In this document: piece by piece, positions 32,638-41,860 of the stretch | How positions within the stretch are numbered: the first letter of the stretch is position 1 | Layout of the letters: each line of letters opens with the position of its first letter | NCBI GenBank assembly: GCA_052389895.1 | Contig: JBQTHM010000007.1 | Coordinates: 1 to 56,618 of the forward strand | Direction of reading: 5' to 3' | Source: CAVVXX01 sp052389895 | GTDB taxonomy: Bacteria > Pseudomonadota > Alphaproteobacteria > Micropepsales > Micropepsaceae | DNA length: 56,618 bases | Position numbers and translations under genes: made by a program | The notes under the pieces: model-generated | Told to the model about the DNA's origin: nothing | Seen by the model: only the letters and a program-made list of their open reading frames with translations | Databases searched by the model: none

Positions 32638-34257
32638 ATGGTCGCGCAGGCCGTTCCCCAAGCGCGCGTCCGGGGACGAATTGCGCTCGTCGCGGTTTTT
32701 TCCGCCTTCGCCTTTGCGCTGATCGGCGCACGCCTGGTGGACGTTGCCGTTTTCGGTGCGGGCGGCGCCGCTTCGCCTCATGGCATGCGCGTGCTTGCGC
32801 AACGCGCCGATCTTGTCGACCGCAATGGCGTTCTCATCGCGCGCGACCTTCCGGTGCACGACCTTTATGCGCGCCCTGCGGAGTTTGTGGACGCCGGCGC
32901 CGCTGCCCGCGCCCTTGCGGCCGCCACCGGTACAGACGAAAGGCGCCTCGCGCGCGCCTTCGCTTCGGGCCGCGGCTATGTCGTCGTCAAGCGCGCGCTT
33001 GCCCCCGCCGAGCGCGACGCGGTGATGCGGCTAGGTCTTCCCGGCCTTGTGTTCGAGAACAATTATCGCCGTTATTACGCCGCCGGCAGCATCGCCACCC
33101 ACGCGGTTGGCCAGACCGACATCGACGGGAACGGACTATCCGGCCTCGAACTTGGCCTGGATGCCCTGCTCAAGCAGTCGCCAACGCCCGTGCCACTTTC
33201 GCTCGACTTGCGCGTGCAATACGCGCTGGCGCGGGAATTGGCGGAAGGCATGCGGCGCTTCGGCGCCAGGGCAGCCGGTGGCATCGTTATGAACGTGCAC
33301 ACGGGCGAAATTCTGGCGCTGGTGTCTCTGCCCGATTTCGAGCCGAATGAGCGTTCCGCCACTCCGCGCGATGCCGCCCGCAATCGCATGGCGCAGGACG
33401 TGTACGAGCTCGGCTCGATCTTCAAGATTTTCACGTTTGCGCACGCGCTGGACGCAAGTTCCGTGCGCCTGGACGAACGCATCGCAGTGGGCGAACCGCT
33501 CAAACTGGGCCGCTATCTGATCCGGGACTCGCACAGGATGGGGCCGGAGCTGACGGCCGCGGACGTCTTTGCGCAATCGTCCAATATCGGCGCGGCCCAG
33601 ATTGCAGCCCGCTTAGGGGCGGCGCGCCAGCACACGTTCCTCGCGACCATGGGCCTGCTCGAAGCCGCCAAAACCGAATTGCCCGAAAGCGCTGCACCGC
33701 TTCTGCCGCGCCATTGGGGCGGGGTGGAGTCCGCCACGATCTCCTATGGCCACGGCATATCGGTCAGCCCGCTCGCGTTCACGGCCGCCGCAGCCGCTGT
33801 GGTTAACGGCGGCACGCGCATGACGCCCACATTCCTGAAGCGCAGCGAAGGCCAGCGGGGCGAGCGCGTTCTTTCGGAAAGCACGAGCAAGGCCATGCGC
33901 GAACTGATGCGGCTGGCGGTCACCGGGGGAACTGGCGGCAAAGCCGCCGTTCCCGGCTATGCAATCGGCGGCAAGACGGGCACGGCGGAAAAGGCGGAGG
34001 CCGGGCGTTATGCGAGCAAGGCGCTCATTTCCTCCTTCTACGGCGTAGTCCCGATCGACAATCCGGAATACGCCGTCTTCGTGATGCTGGACGAGCCGAA
34101 GGGCACGAAAGAGACGGGCGGCTTCGCCACGGCGGGCTATACTTCCGCGCCCGTTGCAGGACGCGTCATCGCGCGCATTGCGCCATTGCTGGGCATACCG
34201 CGCAATGACGCGCTTGCGGCCGCAACTGGCCAACGAGACTCCACAAAGGAACCATAA
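32638..34257 (+). CDS. ftsI: Peptidoglycan D,D-transpeptidase FtsI (PBP3)
   Basis: A 539-residue class B penicillin-binding protein. After a short cytoplasmic part and a helix near 14-36, the pedestal region precedes the transpeptidase domain. Catalytic motifs are Ser260-X-X-Lys263 (LGSIFK), SSN at 314-316 and KTG at 446-448. The usual SxxK reads STFK in many FtsI proteins; SIFK is a small variation. FtsI cross-links septal peptidoglycan together with FtsW. It starts four bases after ftsL and is followed after 25 bp by murE. Confidence 0.96.
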   Translation: MVAQAVPQARVRGRIALVAVFSAFAFALIGARLVDVAVFGAGGAASPHGMRVLAQRADLVDRNGVLIARDLPVHDLYARPAEFVDAGAAARALAAATGTDERRLARAFASGRGYVVVKRALAPAERDAVMRLGLPGLVFENNYRRYYAAGSIATHAVGQTDIDGNGLSGLELGLDALLKQSPTPVPLSLDLRVQYALARELAEGMRRFGARAAGGIVMNVHTGEILALVSLPDFEPNERSATPRDAARNRMAQDVYELGSIFKIFTFAHALDASSVRLDERIAVGEPLKLGRYLIRDSHRMGPELTAADVFAQSSNIGAAQIAARLGAARQHTFLATMGLLEAAKTELPESAAPLLPRHWGGVESATISYGHGISVSPLAFTAAAAAVVNGGTRMTPTFLKRSEGQRGERVLSESTSKAMRELMRLAVTGGTGGKAAVPGYAIGGKTGTAEKAEAGRYASKALISSFYGVVPIDNPEYAVFVMLDEPKGTKETGGFATAGYTSAPVAGRVIARIAPLLGIPRNDALAAATGQRDSTKEP

Positions 34258-34282
34258 TCGCGGGCGATGGTGAGGGCCTGCC

Positions 34283-35734
34283 GTGATCGAAAGCATGACC
34301 GGAAGCGCCAAAGAATTTCGCGGGCTCGCGGCCGACAGCCGCGACGTGCGCCCGGGATTCCTGTTCGCTGCGCTTTCCGGCGGCAAGGCGGACGGCGTGC
34401 GCTACATCGCCGATGCGGCCGAGCGCGGCGCGGCCGCCGTACTTGGCCCGCCCGATGCGGCCGAAGCTGCGCGCGCCGCCGGGGTGCGGTTTATTCCAGA
34501 CAAGAATCCGCGGTTGCGCCTGGCGAAGATCGCAGCCGAATTCTACCGGCTCCAGCCCGATGTGGTCGCGGCGGTGACCGGCACCAACGGGAAAACCTCG
34601 GCGACGGTTTTTCTTCGCCAGATCTGGTCCTCGCTGGGAAAAAATGCGGCGAGCGTGGGCACGATTGGCATCGTCTCTCCCGCCGGCGAAAAGCCGCTGT
34701 CGCAGACGACGCCGGACCCGATCGGTTTGCACGCCGGGCTGGCGGAGCTGAAGCGCAGCGGCGTTACCCATCTGGCCATGGAGGCATCGAGCCACGGGCT
34801 CGACCAGTATCGCCTGGATGGCGTGCGCATCAGGGCGGCCGCTTTCACCAACATCACGCGCGATCATCTGGACTATCACCCGACGCAGGAACATTACCTG
34901 ACAACGAAGCTGCGGCTGTTTCGTGAAATCGTCGAGCCGCGCGGGTTGGCCGTTGTGAACGCCGACGCGGACAACGCGGATCAATTTGCCTCTGCTGCGC
35001 GGCAACGCAAGCTGCGCGTCATCACCGTCGGACGCAGCGGCGACGACCTGCGCATCATGGACCATACAGTCGAACCGCACGGTCAACGCGTGAGGGTGCT
35101 ATTTGACCGCTCCAAGTACGACTTGCATCTGCCGCTTGCGGGAATGTTCCAGGTATCGAATGCGCTGGTGGCGGGCGCACTCGCCATCGGCCTCGGCGAT
35201 CCTGCCGACAAAGTGTTTGCGGCGCTTAAGAATCTGAAAGGCGCGCCGGGCCGCATGCAGCTTGTGGCCCGGGCGCAATCCGGTGCTCCTATATATATTG
35301 ACTATGCGCACACGCCGGACGCACTCGAAACCGTGCTGCTGGCTGTTCGCCCGCATGTGAAAGGCAAGCTCCACCTCGTTTTCGGCTGCGGCGGCGACCG
35401 CGACCGGGGCAAGCGTCCGCTGATGGGTGCGGCGGCGCGAAAACACGCGGATACCGTGATTGTCACCGACGACAATCCCCGCAGCGAAGACCCCGCAGCG
35501 ATACGGCGTGAGGCGCTGAAGGGCTGCCCCGGCGCGCGCGAAATCGGCGATCGCGCCCACGCTATTCGCGAAGCCATCGCCGGCTTGGGGGAGGGCGACG
35601 TGCTGGTGATCGCAGGCAAAGGCCACGAAGAAGGCCAAACCATCGGCGACGAGACGCGCCCCTTTTCCGATCGCGGAGAAGCGATCAAGGCCGCACGCTC
35701 GCTCGGCGGCGAAGCGGCGGGTGACGGGCTATGA
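34283..35734 (+). CDS. murE: UDP-MurNAc-L-Ala-D-Glu:meso-diaminopimelate ligase MurE
   Basis: A 483-residue Mur ligase. The ATP-binding GTNGKT lies at residues 100-105, EASSHGLDQYRLDG near 167 (with the carbamylated-Lys region after it) and the DNPR motif at 397-400. DNPR marks enzymes that add meso-diaminopimelate, so the cell wall should be of the DAP type. The enzyme works in the cytoplasm on UDP-MurNAc-dipeptide. The start is a GTG. The stop overlaps murF as ATGA. Confidence 0.96.
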   Translation: MIESMTGSAKEFRGLAADSRDVRPGFLFAALSGGKADGVRYIADAAERGAAAVLGPPDAAEAARAAGVRFIPDKNPRLRLAKIAAEFYRLQPDVVAAVTGTNGKTSATVFLRQIWSSLGKNAASVGTIGIVSPAGEKPLSQTTPDPIGLHAGLAELKRSGVTHLAMEASSHGLDQYRLDGVRIRAAAFTNITRDHLDYHPTQEHYLTTKLRLFREIVEPRGLAVVNADADNADQFASAARQRKLRVITVGRSGDDLRIMDHTVEPHGQRVRVLFDRSKYDLHLPLAGMFQVSNALVAGALAIGLGDPADKVFAALKNLKGAPGRMQLVARAQSGAPIYIDYAHTPDALETVLLAVRPHVKGKLHLVFGCGGDRDRGKRPLMGAAARKHADTVIVTDDNPRSEDPAAIRREALKGCPGAREIGDRAHAIREAIAGLGEGDVLVIAGKGHEEGQTIGDETRPFSDRGEAIKAARSLGGEAAGDGL

Positions 35735-37143
35735 GCGCGCCACTTTGGACCGCGCAGGAAGCCGACGCCGCGACGGGCGGGCGCTCATCGCGTGCTTGGG
35801 AAGCGGCGGACGTTTCCATCGACACGCGCACCCTCTCGCGGGGCGGCCTTTTTATTGCGCTCAAGGGCGCGCGCGACGGACACGATTTTGTGGCCGACGC
35901 CTTCGCACGCGGCGCCACCGCGGCGCTCGTTAGCCGCAAGCCGGAAAACGTTTCCGCCGAAGCGGCCCTGTTACTGGTTCCGGATACTCAGGCCGGGCTC
36001 GAAGCGCTGGGCCGTGCGTCACGCGCGCGTTCCAATGCGCGCATCGTTGCCGTTACGGGCAGCGCGGGGAAAACCACGACGAAGGAAATGCTGCGCCTTG
36101 TGCTTTCGCGCGCGGGAAGCACGGCGGCGTCCGCCGCGTCCTACAACAATCAATGGGGCGTGCCTTTGAGCCTGGCCCGGATGGGGCGCGACACGCGCTT
36201 CGGCGTGTTCGAAATCGGCATGAACCACGAAGGCGAAATCCGTGCCCTGGTAAAGCAGGTGCGCCCGCACGTGGCGCTCGTCACCACGGTCGCCCCCGCG
36301 CACCTCGAATATTTCGGAACAGTCGAAAAAATCGCCGACGCGAAAGCCGAAATCTTTGAGGGGCTGGATCCCGGCGGTTCGGCCCTTCTGCCGGCAGACG
36401 GTCCTTACGCCGACCGCCTTTCGAGGCGTGCACGCGAGGCCGGGGCAGACAACGTCCTCACTTTCGGCACGAGAGTCGACGCCGATGCGCGCCTGTTGTC
36501 CGCGCGCGCCGACGGCGAAGGCCAAACGGTGACCGCGAATGTCGGCGGCAACGCGGTTGCCTTTCGCCTTGTTGCGCCGGGTACCCACATCGCCAGGAAT
36601 GCGGTTTCGGCCCTGCTTGCGGCAAGCGAGCTCGGCGTGCCCGTGGCGGAGGCGGCCTGCGCCATCGAAGAGTTCTCGCCGCTGAAAGGGCGTGGCGCGC
36701 GCTTCACAGTGGCGGGACGAACAGGTGCGATCGAAGTCATAGACGAAAGCTACAACGCAAATCCCGTCTCAATGTCCGCCGCGCTCGATCTTTTGGCGGC
36801 GGCGCGGCCGCGCGGCAGGCGGATTGCCGCCTTGGGCGACATGCTGGAATTGGGCGCGCAGGGCGAAGCGCTGCACACCGGTCTGGCCAAAGACATCGAG
36901 GCCGCCAAGGCCGAACTTGTCTTCCTTTGCGGCCCGCAGATGTCGGCGCTTTGGCAGGTGCTGCCGGAATCACGCAGGGGCGCCTACGCGGCCACGTCGA
37001 CCGAACTGGCCCCGCAGCTGACCGGCGCACTGAAAGGGGGCGATGTTGTCCTGGTGAAAGGTTCGTTCGGCAGCCGGATGTCGGTCATCATCGAGGCGCT
37101 GAAGGCGCTCAGCAGCAACGGGGGCGGCGCCGCCGCGGCTTAG
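35731..37143 (+). CDS. murF: UDP-MurNAc-tripeptide:D-Ala-D-Ala ligase MurF
   Basis: A 470-residue Mur ligase. The P-loop GSAGKTTTKEM begins near residue 110, followed by YNNQWGVPLSLARM near 138, EIGMNHEGEI near 161 and IDESYNANPVSMSAAL near 338. MurF adds the D-Ala-D-Ala dipeptide made by Ddl to complete UDP-MurNAc-pentapeptide. It overlaps murE by four bases and is followed by mraY after ten bp. Confidence 0.96.
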   Translation: MSAPLWTAQEADAATGGRSSRAWEAADVSIDTRTLSRGGLFIALKGARDGHDFVADAFARGATAALVSRKPENVSAEAALLLVPDTQAGLEALGRASRARSNARIVAVTGSAGKTTTKEMLRLVLSRAGSTAASAASYNNQWGVPLSLARMGRDTRFGVFEIGMNHEGEIRALVKQVRPHVALVTTVAPAHLEYFGTVEKIADAKAEIFEGLDPGGSALLPADGPYADRLSRRAREAGADNVLTFGTRVDADARLLSARADGEGQTVTANVGGNAVAFRLVAPGTHIARNAVSALLAASELGVPVAEAACAIEEFSPLKGRGARFTVAGRTGAIEVIDESYNANPVSMSAALDLLAAARPRGRRIAALGDMLELGAQGEALHTGLAKDIEAAKAELVFLCGPQMSALWQVLPESRRGAYAATSTELAPQLTGALKGGDVVLVKGSFGSRMSVIIEALKALSSNGGGAAAA

Positions 37144-37153
37144 GAGGGAGCAG

Positions 37154-38242
37154 GTGTTTTTTCATTTTCTTGTACCGCTGGCGGACCAAATCGAAGTCTT
37201 CAATGTCTTCCGCTATCTCACGTTCCGTACCGGCGGCGCGGTGATGACGGCGTTGCTGGTCAGTTTCATTCTGGGTCCGGCGCTCATCCAGACCCTTAAG
37301 CAGTATCAGGGCAAGGGGCAGCCCATCCGCACCGACGGCCCGCAGCGCCACATCGTGGAAAAGCAAGGCACGCCAACTATGGGCGGCCTGCTTATTCTGA
37401 TTTCGCTCACGGTCTCCACGCTGCTGTGGGCCGATCTTTCCAGCGGATATGTCTGGGCCGTGCTGGCGGTAACGCTTGCGTTCGGGTTCCTCGGCTTTGC
37501 CGACGATTATTTGAAGGTCACCAGCCGTTCTCCGGCCGGCGTAAGCAGCAAAGTCAAGCTTGCCTGCGAATTTTTCGTGGCCGGGGGCGCGGTCATTTGG
37601 CTTATGTCCCTGGAGACGGCGCCGCTTTCGGGCGCCGTGGCCGTGCCTTTCTTCAAGACCGTGCTGATTTCGCTTGGCTGGGGCTTCGTCGTTTTCGGCG
37701 CGCTGGTGATCGTGGGGTCATCCAACGCCGTGAACCTCACCGACGGCCTCGATGGCCTTGCGATCGTGCCTGTGATGATCGCCGCAGGCACATTTCTTCT
37801 TATCGCCTATCTCGTCGGCAATGTGCGGTTCGCCGATTACCTGCAACTGCATTACGTGGCGGGAACAGGCGAGCTCGCCGTGCTGCTGGGCGCCGTTCTA
37901 GGCGCCGGCCTGGGCTTCCTTTGGTACAACGCGCCGCCCGCCATGGTGTTCATGGGCGATACGGGTTCGCTGTCGCTTGGCGGATTGCTGGGTGCGGTGG
38001 CCGTCGCGATCAAGCATGAAATCGTGCTCGGCATCGTAGGCGGCCTCTTCGTCATCGAAGCCGTTTCGGTGATCGTTCAGGTTGTCTCCTTCAAGCTAAC
38101 CGGCAAGCGCGTGTTCAAGATGGCGCCCATCCATCACCATTTCGAACAGCTCGGCTGGCACGAGTCCACCATAGTGATCCGCTTCTGGATCATCGCCGGC
38201 GTGCTGGCGCTGATCGGGCTTTCCACGCTGAAGCTGAGGTGA
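37154..38242 (+). CDS. mraY: Phospho-MurNAc-pentapeptide transferase MraY
   Basis: A 362-residue membrane enzyme with about ten transmembrane helices. The catalytic acidic residues are visible in FADDYLK (Asp117-118), NLTDGLDGL (Asp197, Asp200) and VFMGDTGSL, and the MAPIHHHFE motif near residue 318 completes the active site. MraY moves phospho-MurNAc-pentapeptide onto undecaprenyl phosphate to form lipid I. The start is a GTG with TAGGAGGGAG upstream. Its stop overlaps the GTG start of murD (GTGA). Confidence 0.96.
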   Translation: MFFHFLVPLADQIEVFNVFRYLTFRTGGAVMTALLVSFILGPALIQTLKQYQGKGQPIRTDGPQRHIVEKQGTPTMGGLLILISLTVSTLLWADLSSGYVWAVLAVTLAFGFLGFADDYLKVTSRSPAGVSSKVKLACEFFVAGGAVIWLMSLETAPLSGAVAVPFFKTVLISLGWGFVVFGALVIVGSSNAVNLTDGLDGLAIVPVMIAAGTFLLIAYLVGNVRFADYLQLHYVAGTGELAVLLGAVLGAGLGFLWYNAPPAMVFMGDTGSLSLGGLLGAVAVAIKHEIVLGIVGGLFVIEAVSVIVQVVSFKLTGKRVFKMAPIHHHFEQLGWHESTIVIRFWIIAGVLALIGLSTLKLR

Positions 38243-39654
38243 AGATGATCGCGGTACACGGCTTCAAAGGAAAATCGGTTGGCGTCTTCGGGCTTGCGCG
38301 CTCGGGGCTTTCGTCCGTGCGCGCGCTGCAAGCGGGCGGCGCACGCGTGCTTGCCTGGGACGACAAGCCGGAAGCACGCAAAGAAGCGGAATCGCTTGGC
38401 GCACAGGTACAACCTTGGGAGCCTTGGCCGTGGGGCGACCTGGCAGCGCTGGTGTTGAGCCCCGGCGTCCCGCTTACCTATCCCAAACCGCATGCCGTCG
38501 CGCTGAATGCGAGGGGTGCCGGCGTGCCAGTGATCGGCGACATTGAGCTCTTCGCGCGCACGGTCCAAACCGGTACGCCGCTCATTGCCGTCACCGGCAC
38601 GAACGGCAAGTCCACCACGACAGCTCTGATCGGCCACATTCTGCAAAGTGCCGGATACGACGCGCAGGTGGGCGGCAATATTGGCAGGCCGGCACTGGAC
38701 CTGGTGCCGCCGAATGCAAAAACGGCTTACGTCCTGGAGGTCTCCTCCTATCAGATAGAGTTGGCGCCGGGCCTCGAGCCAAGCGTGGCCGTGCTCACCA
38801 ATCTCGCGTCCGATCACATCGACCGCCACGGTTCGATGGAGGCTTATGCCGCCGTCAAGGCGGCTTTGCTCGAACGCACGAAGCGCAGTGGCCATGTGGT
38901 TGTCGGCGTGGATGATGCGCATTCCGCTGCCATCTGTACGCGCCTGCTCGCTTCGGCGCCGCCGGACGTCTTTGCCGTTTCCGTGGGCAAGGTGCTCAAT
39001 CGCGGCGTCTTTGTCGTCGAAGGCAGGCTGTATGACGGCCTTGCGGGCACGCCGGTTCAGGTCGGCGATCTGACCCGCGCTGCGCGGCTTCCCGGCGCGC
39101 ACAATTGGCAGAACGCAGCGCTCGCTTATGCAGCTGTGCGCGGTCTGGCTCGCGAGCCGCACACGATCATGGGCGCGATCGAACGCTTTGCCGGTCTTCC
39201 TCACCGGACGGAAGAGGCAGGCCGCATAGGCAAGGTGCGCTTCATCAACGATTCGAAGGCGACAAACGCCGATGCCGCGGGGCGCGCGCTGGCCTGTTTC
39301 AACGATATCTATTGGATTGCCGGCGGCCGGCCCAAGCAAGGCGGCATTGCCGGCCTGACGTCGTATTTTCACCGCATCCGCAAAGCCTATCTGATCGGCG
39401 AGGCGGCCGCCGATTTCGCCGCTACACTTTCTGGGCGTGTGGAGCATGTCGTGTGCGGCACGCTGGACCGCGCGCTCAACGCGGCGCTCGCCGATGCGCG
39501 AGCGGGAAGCGCGGCCGACCCCGTGGTGCTGCTTTCGCCCGCCTGCGCGTCCTTCGACCAATTCCGCGATTACGAGCAGCGAGGAGATGTTTTTCGCGCG
39601 GCCGTGAAGGCGATGATGGAATGCGAAGGCAATCTTGCGAGGGCGCACGCATGA
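38239..39654 (+). CDS. murD: UDP-MurNAc-L-alanine:D-glutamate ligase MurD
   Basis: A 471-residue Mur ligase. The N-terminal domain carries GVFGLARSGLSSVRAL. The ATP loop GTNGKSTTT lies at residues 120-128, and EVSSYQIEL, LTNLASDHIDRHGSMEAY and FINDSKATNADAA follow in family order. MurD adds D-Glu to UDP-MurNAc-L-Ala. A GTG at 38239 overlaps mraY by four bases; the ATG at 38245 would remove two residues and is equally possible. The stop overlaps ftsW as ATGA. Confidence 0.96.
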   Translation: MKMIAVHGFKGKSVGVFGLARSGLSSVRALQAGGARVLAWDDKPEARKEAESLGAQVQPWEPWPWGDLAALVLSPGVPLTYPKPHAVALNARGAGVPVIGDIELFARTVQTGTPLIAVTGTNGKSTTTALIGHILQSAGYDAQVGGNIGRPALDLVPPNAKTAYVLEVSSYQIELAPGLEPSVAVLTNLASDHIDRHGSMEAYAAVKAALLERTKRSGHVVVGVDDAHSAAICTRLLASAPPDVFAVSVGKVLNRGVFVVEGRLYDGLAGTPVQVGDLTRAARLPGAHNWQNAALAYAAVRGLAREPHTIMGAIERFAGLPHRTEEAGRIGKVRFINDSKATNADAAGRALACFNDIYWIAGGRPKQGGIAGLTSYFHRIRKAYLIGEAAADFAATLSGRVEHVVCGTLDRALNAALADARAGSAADPVVLLSPACASFDQFRDYEQRGDVFRAAVKAMMECEGNLARAHA

Positions 39655-40769
39655 GCTTCGCGCGGACGGATAACAGTGGGCTTGCGCGTTGGTGGTGGAC
39701 GATTGACCGTGTCACCTTTGCCTGCGTACTGGCGCTTATCGCCATCGGCCTTGTGCTTGCTTGCGCGGCAAGCCCGGCGGCCACGGGCTCGGCCGATTCC
39801 GCCGGCGATTTTCGCTATGCGTTGAAACAGGTGACCTTCGCACTGGCGGCAGGCACCATACTGGTCGGCACTTCGTTGCTGGATCCGCGCAAGATTCGCC
39901 TGTTTGCGGCCGGGCTGTTCGGACTGGCGCTGATCGGCGCGGGCGTTGCGCTCTTCGGAAGCGAGATCAACGGCGCCCATCGCTGGCTTGAAATTGGAAA
40001 CGTCCGCTTCGAGCCGTCGGAATTCCTCAAGCCCGCTATCGCCGTGTTGGCGGCTACCTTCCTTGCCGACAAGATCAAGCGCGGATTCCCTGGCGAGGCC
40101 GTGACGCTTGTTCTGCTCGGGCCTGCCGTAGCCATCCTTTTGTTGCAGCCCGATGTCGGTCAATCGGCTCTTCTGATTGTGATCTGCGTTGCCATCCTTT
40201 TCTTTGCGGGGCTTTCCTATTCCTGGCTGGTGGCGCTGGGCGGCGGCGCTGCCGCACTCGCGGCGCTCACCTACTTGTATTATCCGCACGTGCGCGAGCG
40301 CCTGTTGCAGTTTTTCGAATCCGGCACGGGATATCAGACCGGCCTCGCACTGAAGGCGTTCGAGCAGGGCGGCGTCGCCGGCGTCGGCCCTGGGGAAGGC
40401 ACGATCAAATACCGGCTTCCGGATGCCCATACCGACTTTATCTACGCCGTTGCCGGCGAGGAATTCGGATTGATCCTCTGCGCGCTGATTGCCTTGCTGT
40501 TCGGCGTCATCACGATTCGCCTGCTGCTGCGCGCGGCCAGAGCGCAGGACCCGTTCGTGCAGCTCGCGGGCGCCGGCCTTGCCGTCGCAATCGGATTCCA
40601 GGCGTTCATCAATATGGGCGTGGCGCTCAGCATTCTGCCCGCCAAGGGCATGACGCTGCCGCTCATTTCCTATGGCGGCTCGTCATTGTTCGCGGTGGCG
40701 TTGACGCTGGGACTGGCGCTTGCCGTCACGCGCCAGCGCCCGCACCTGCCGATGGAGTACCGGCCATGA
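39651..40769 (+). CDS. ftsW: Septal peptidoglycan glycosyltransferase FtsW (SEDS family)
   Basis: A 372-residue SEDS-family membrane protein with about ten helices. Family segments include GAHRWLEIGNVRFEPSEFLKPAIAVL near residue 100, LQPDVGQSALL near 165, DAHTDFIYAVAGEEFGL near 260 and ISYGGSSLFAVALTLGLAL near 340. FtsW polymerises glycan strands at the septum in partnership with FtsI. The frame is open upstream, but the ATGA overlap with murD fixes the start. Confidence 0.96.
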   Translation: MSFARTDNSGLARWWWTIDRVTFACVLALIAIGLVLACAASPAATGSADSAGDFRYALKQVTFALAAGTILVGTSLLDPRKIRLFAAGLFGLALIGAGVALFGSEINGAHRWLEIGNVRFEPSEFLKPAIAVLAATFLADKIKRGFPGEAVTLVLLGPAVAILLLQPDVGQSALLIVICVAILFFAGLSYSWLVALGGGAAALAALTYLYYPHVRERLLQFFESGTGYQTGLALKAFEQGGVAGVGPGEGTIKYRLPDAHTDFIYAVAGEEFGLILCALIALLFGVITIRLLLRAARAQDPFVQLAGAGLAVAIGFQAFINMGVALSILPAKGMTLPLISYGGSSLFAVALTLGLALAVTRQRPHLPMEYRP

Positions 40770-41860
40770 CGGCGTATGTGCTGGCGGCAGGGGGCACCGG
40801 CGGCCATGTTTTTCCGGCGCAGGCGCTGGCGCGCGAACTTTCCCGCCGCGGCCGCCGCGTGGTGGTGATGACGGATGCGCGCAGCAAGAATTACGGCGAA
40901 GTCTTTCCCGGCGCGGAGATTGCCACCGTGCCTTCCGCCACCTTTGCAGACCGCTCGGCGCCCGGGCGGTTGGCGGCGCTGGGCATCATCGCCGTCGGTG
41001 TCCTGTCTGCGTTCGCCAAACTATTGCGCCTCAAACCGAACGCGGTTGTCGGCTTCGGCGGCTATCCAAGTCTTCCCGTCATGACCGCCGCCTGGCTTGC
41101 CGGGATGCCGACCCTGGTGCACGAACAGAATGCGGTGCCGGGCCGCGTGAACCGCCTGCTCGTTGCCAAGGTAAAGCGCATCAGCGCTTCGCTCCCATTC
41201 GTTCGCTACGCGCCAAAGGATTCTACGCGCGTCGTGGTGACCGGAAATCCGGTGCGGCCCGAGGCGGCTGCGCTGGCGAATACGGGCTATACACCGCCGG
41301 ATGTAAATGGGGCCATTCGCCTTCTCGTCTTCGGCGGCAGCCAGGGCGCGCGTGTGTTGAGCGAAATCGTCCCTGCGGCGCTGGCGCGATTGCCCGCGGA
41401 ATTGCGCGCGCGGCTCGAAGTTACCCAGCAATGCCGCCCCGAAGACGTAGTGGGAGTGCAGGAAAGCTATCGCGCGTCCGCCATCAGGCACGACGTTGCG
41501 CACTTCTACGATGATTTGCCGACGCGCATGGCGCGCGCGCATCTTGTTATTTGCCGCAGCGGGGCTTCCACGGTCAGTGAGCTTGCCGTCATTGGCCGGC
41601 CCGCCGTTCTCGTACCGTATCCTTTTGCGATGGACGATCATCAGGCTGCCAACGCCGCCGTAATGGAAAGGGCCGGCGCCGCGTGGCACATGCCCCAGCA
41701 CACGCTCACGCCGGAAGTGCTGGCGGCATTTCTTGCGGATGTTTTTGATGCGCCAGCGGAACTCGCAAAACGGGCCAAGGCCGCGCGCGCTTTGGGCCGC
41801 CCCGATGCGGCCCTGAGGCTTGCCGACCTGGTGGAGACACTGGGAAAGGAGGCGGCATGA
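40766..41860 (+). CDS. murG: UDP-GlcNAc transferase MurG
   Basis: A 364-residue GT28-family enzyme. The N-terminal GGTGGHVFPAQALA (from residue 9) binds the diphosphate lipid side. GFGGYPSLPVMTAA near 91, HEQNAVPGRVNR near 118, FGGSQGAR near 189 and the UDP-GlcNAc-binding ICRSGASTVSELAVIGRPAVLVPYPFAMDDHQ near 260 follow. MurG turns lipid I into lipid II at the inner face of the membrane. It overlaps both ftsW and murC by four bases. Confidence 0.96.
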   Translation: MTAYVLAAGGTGGHVFPAQALARELSRRGRRVVVMTDARSKNYGEVFPGAEIATVPSATFADRSAPGRLAALGIIAVGVLSAFAKLLRLKPNAVVGFGGYPSLPVMTAAWLAGMPTLVHEQNAVPGRVNRLLVAKVKRISASLPFVRYAPKDSTRVVVTGNPVRPEAAALANTGYTPPDVNGAIRLLVFGGSQGARVLSEIVPAALARLPAELRARLEVTQQCRPEDVVGVQESYRASAIRHDVAHFYDDLPTRMARAHLVICRSGASTVSELAVIGRPAVLVPYPFAMDDHQAANAAVMERAGAAWHMPQHTLTPEVLAAFLADVFDAPAELAKRAKAARALGRPDAALRLADLVETLGKEAA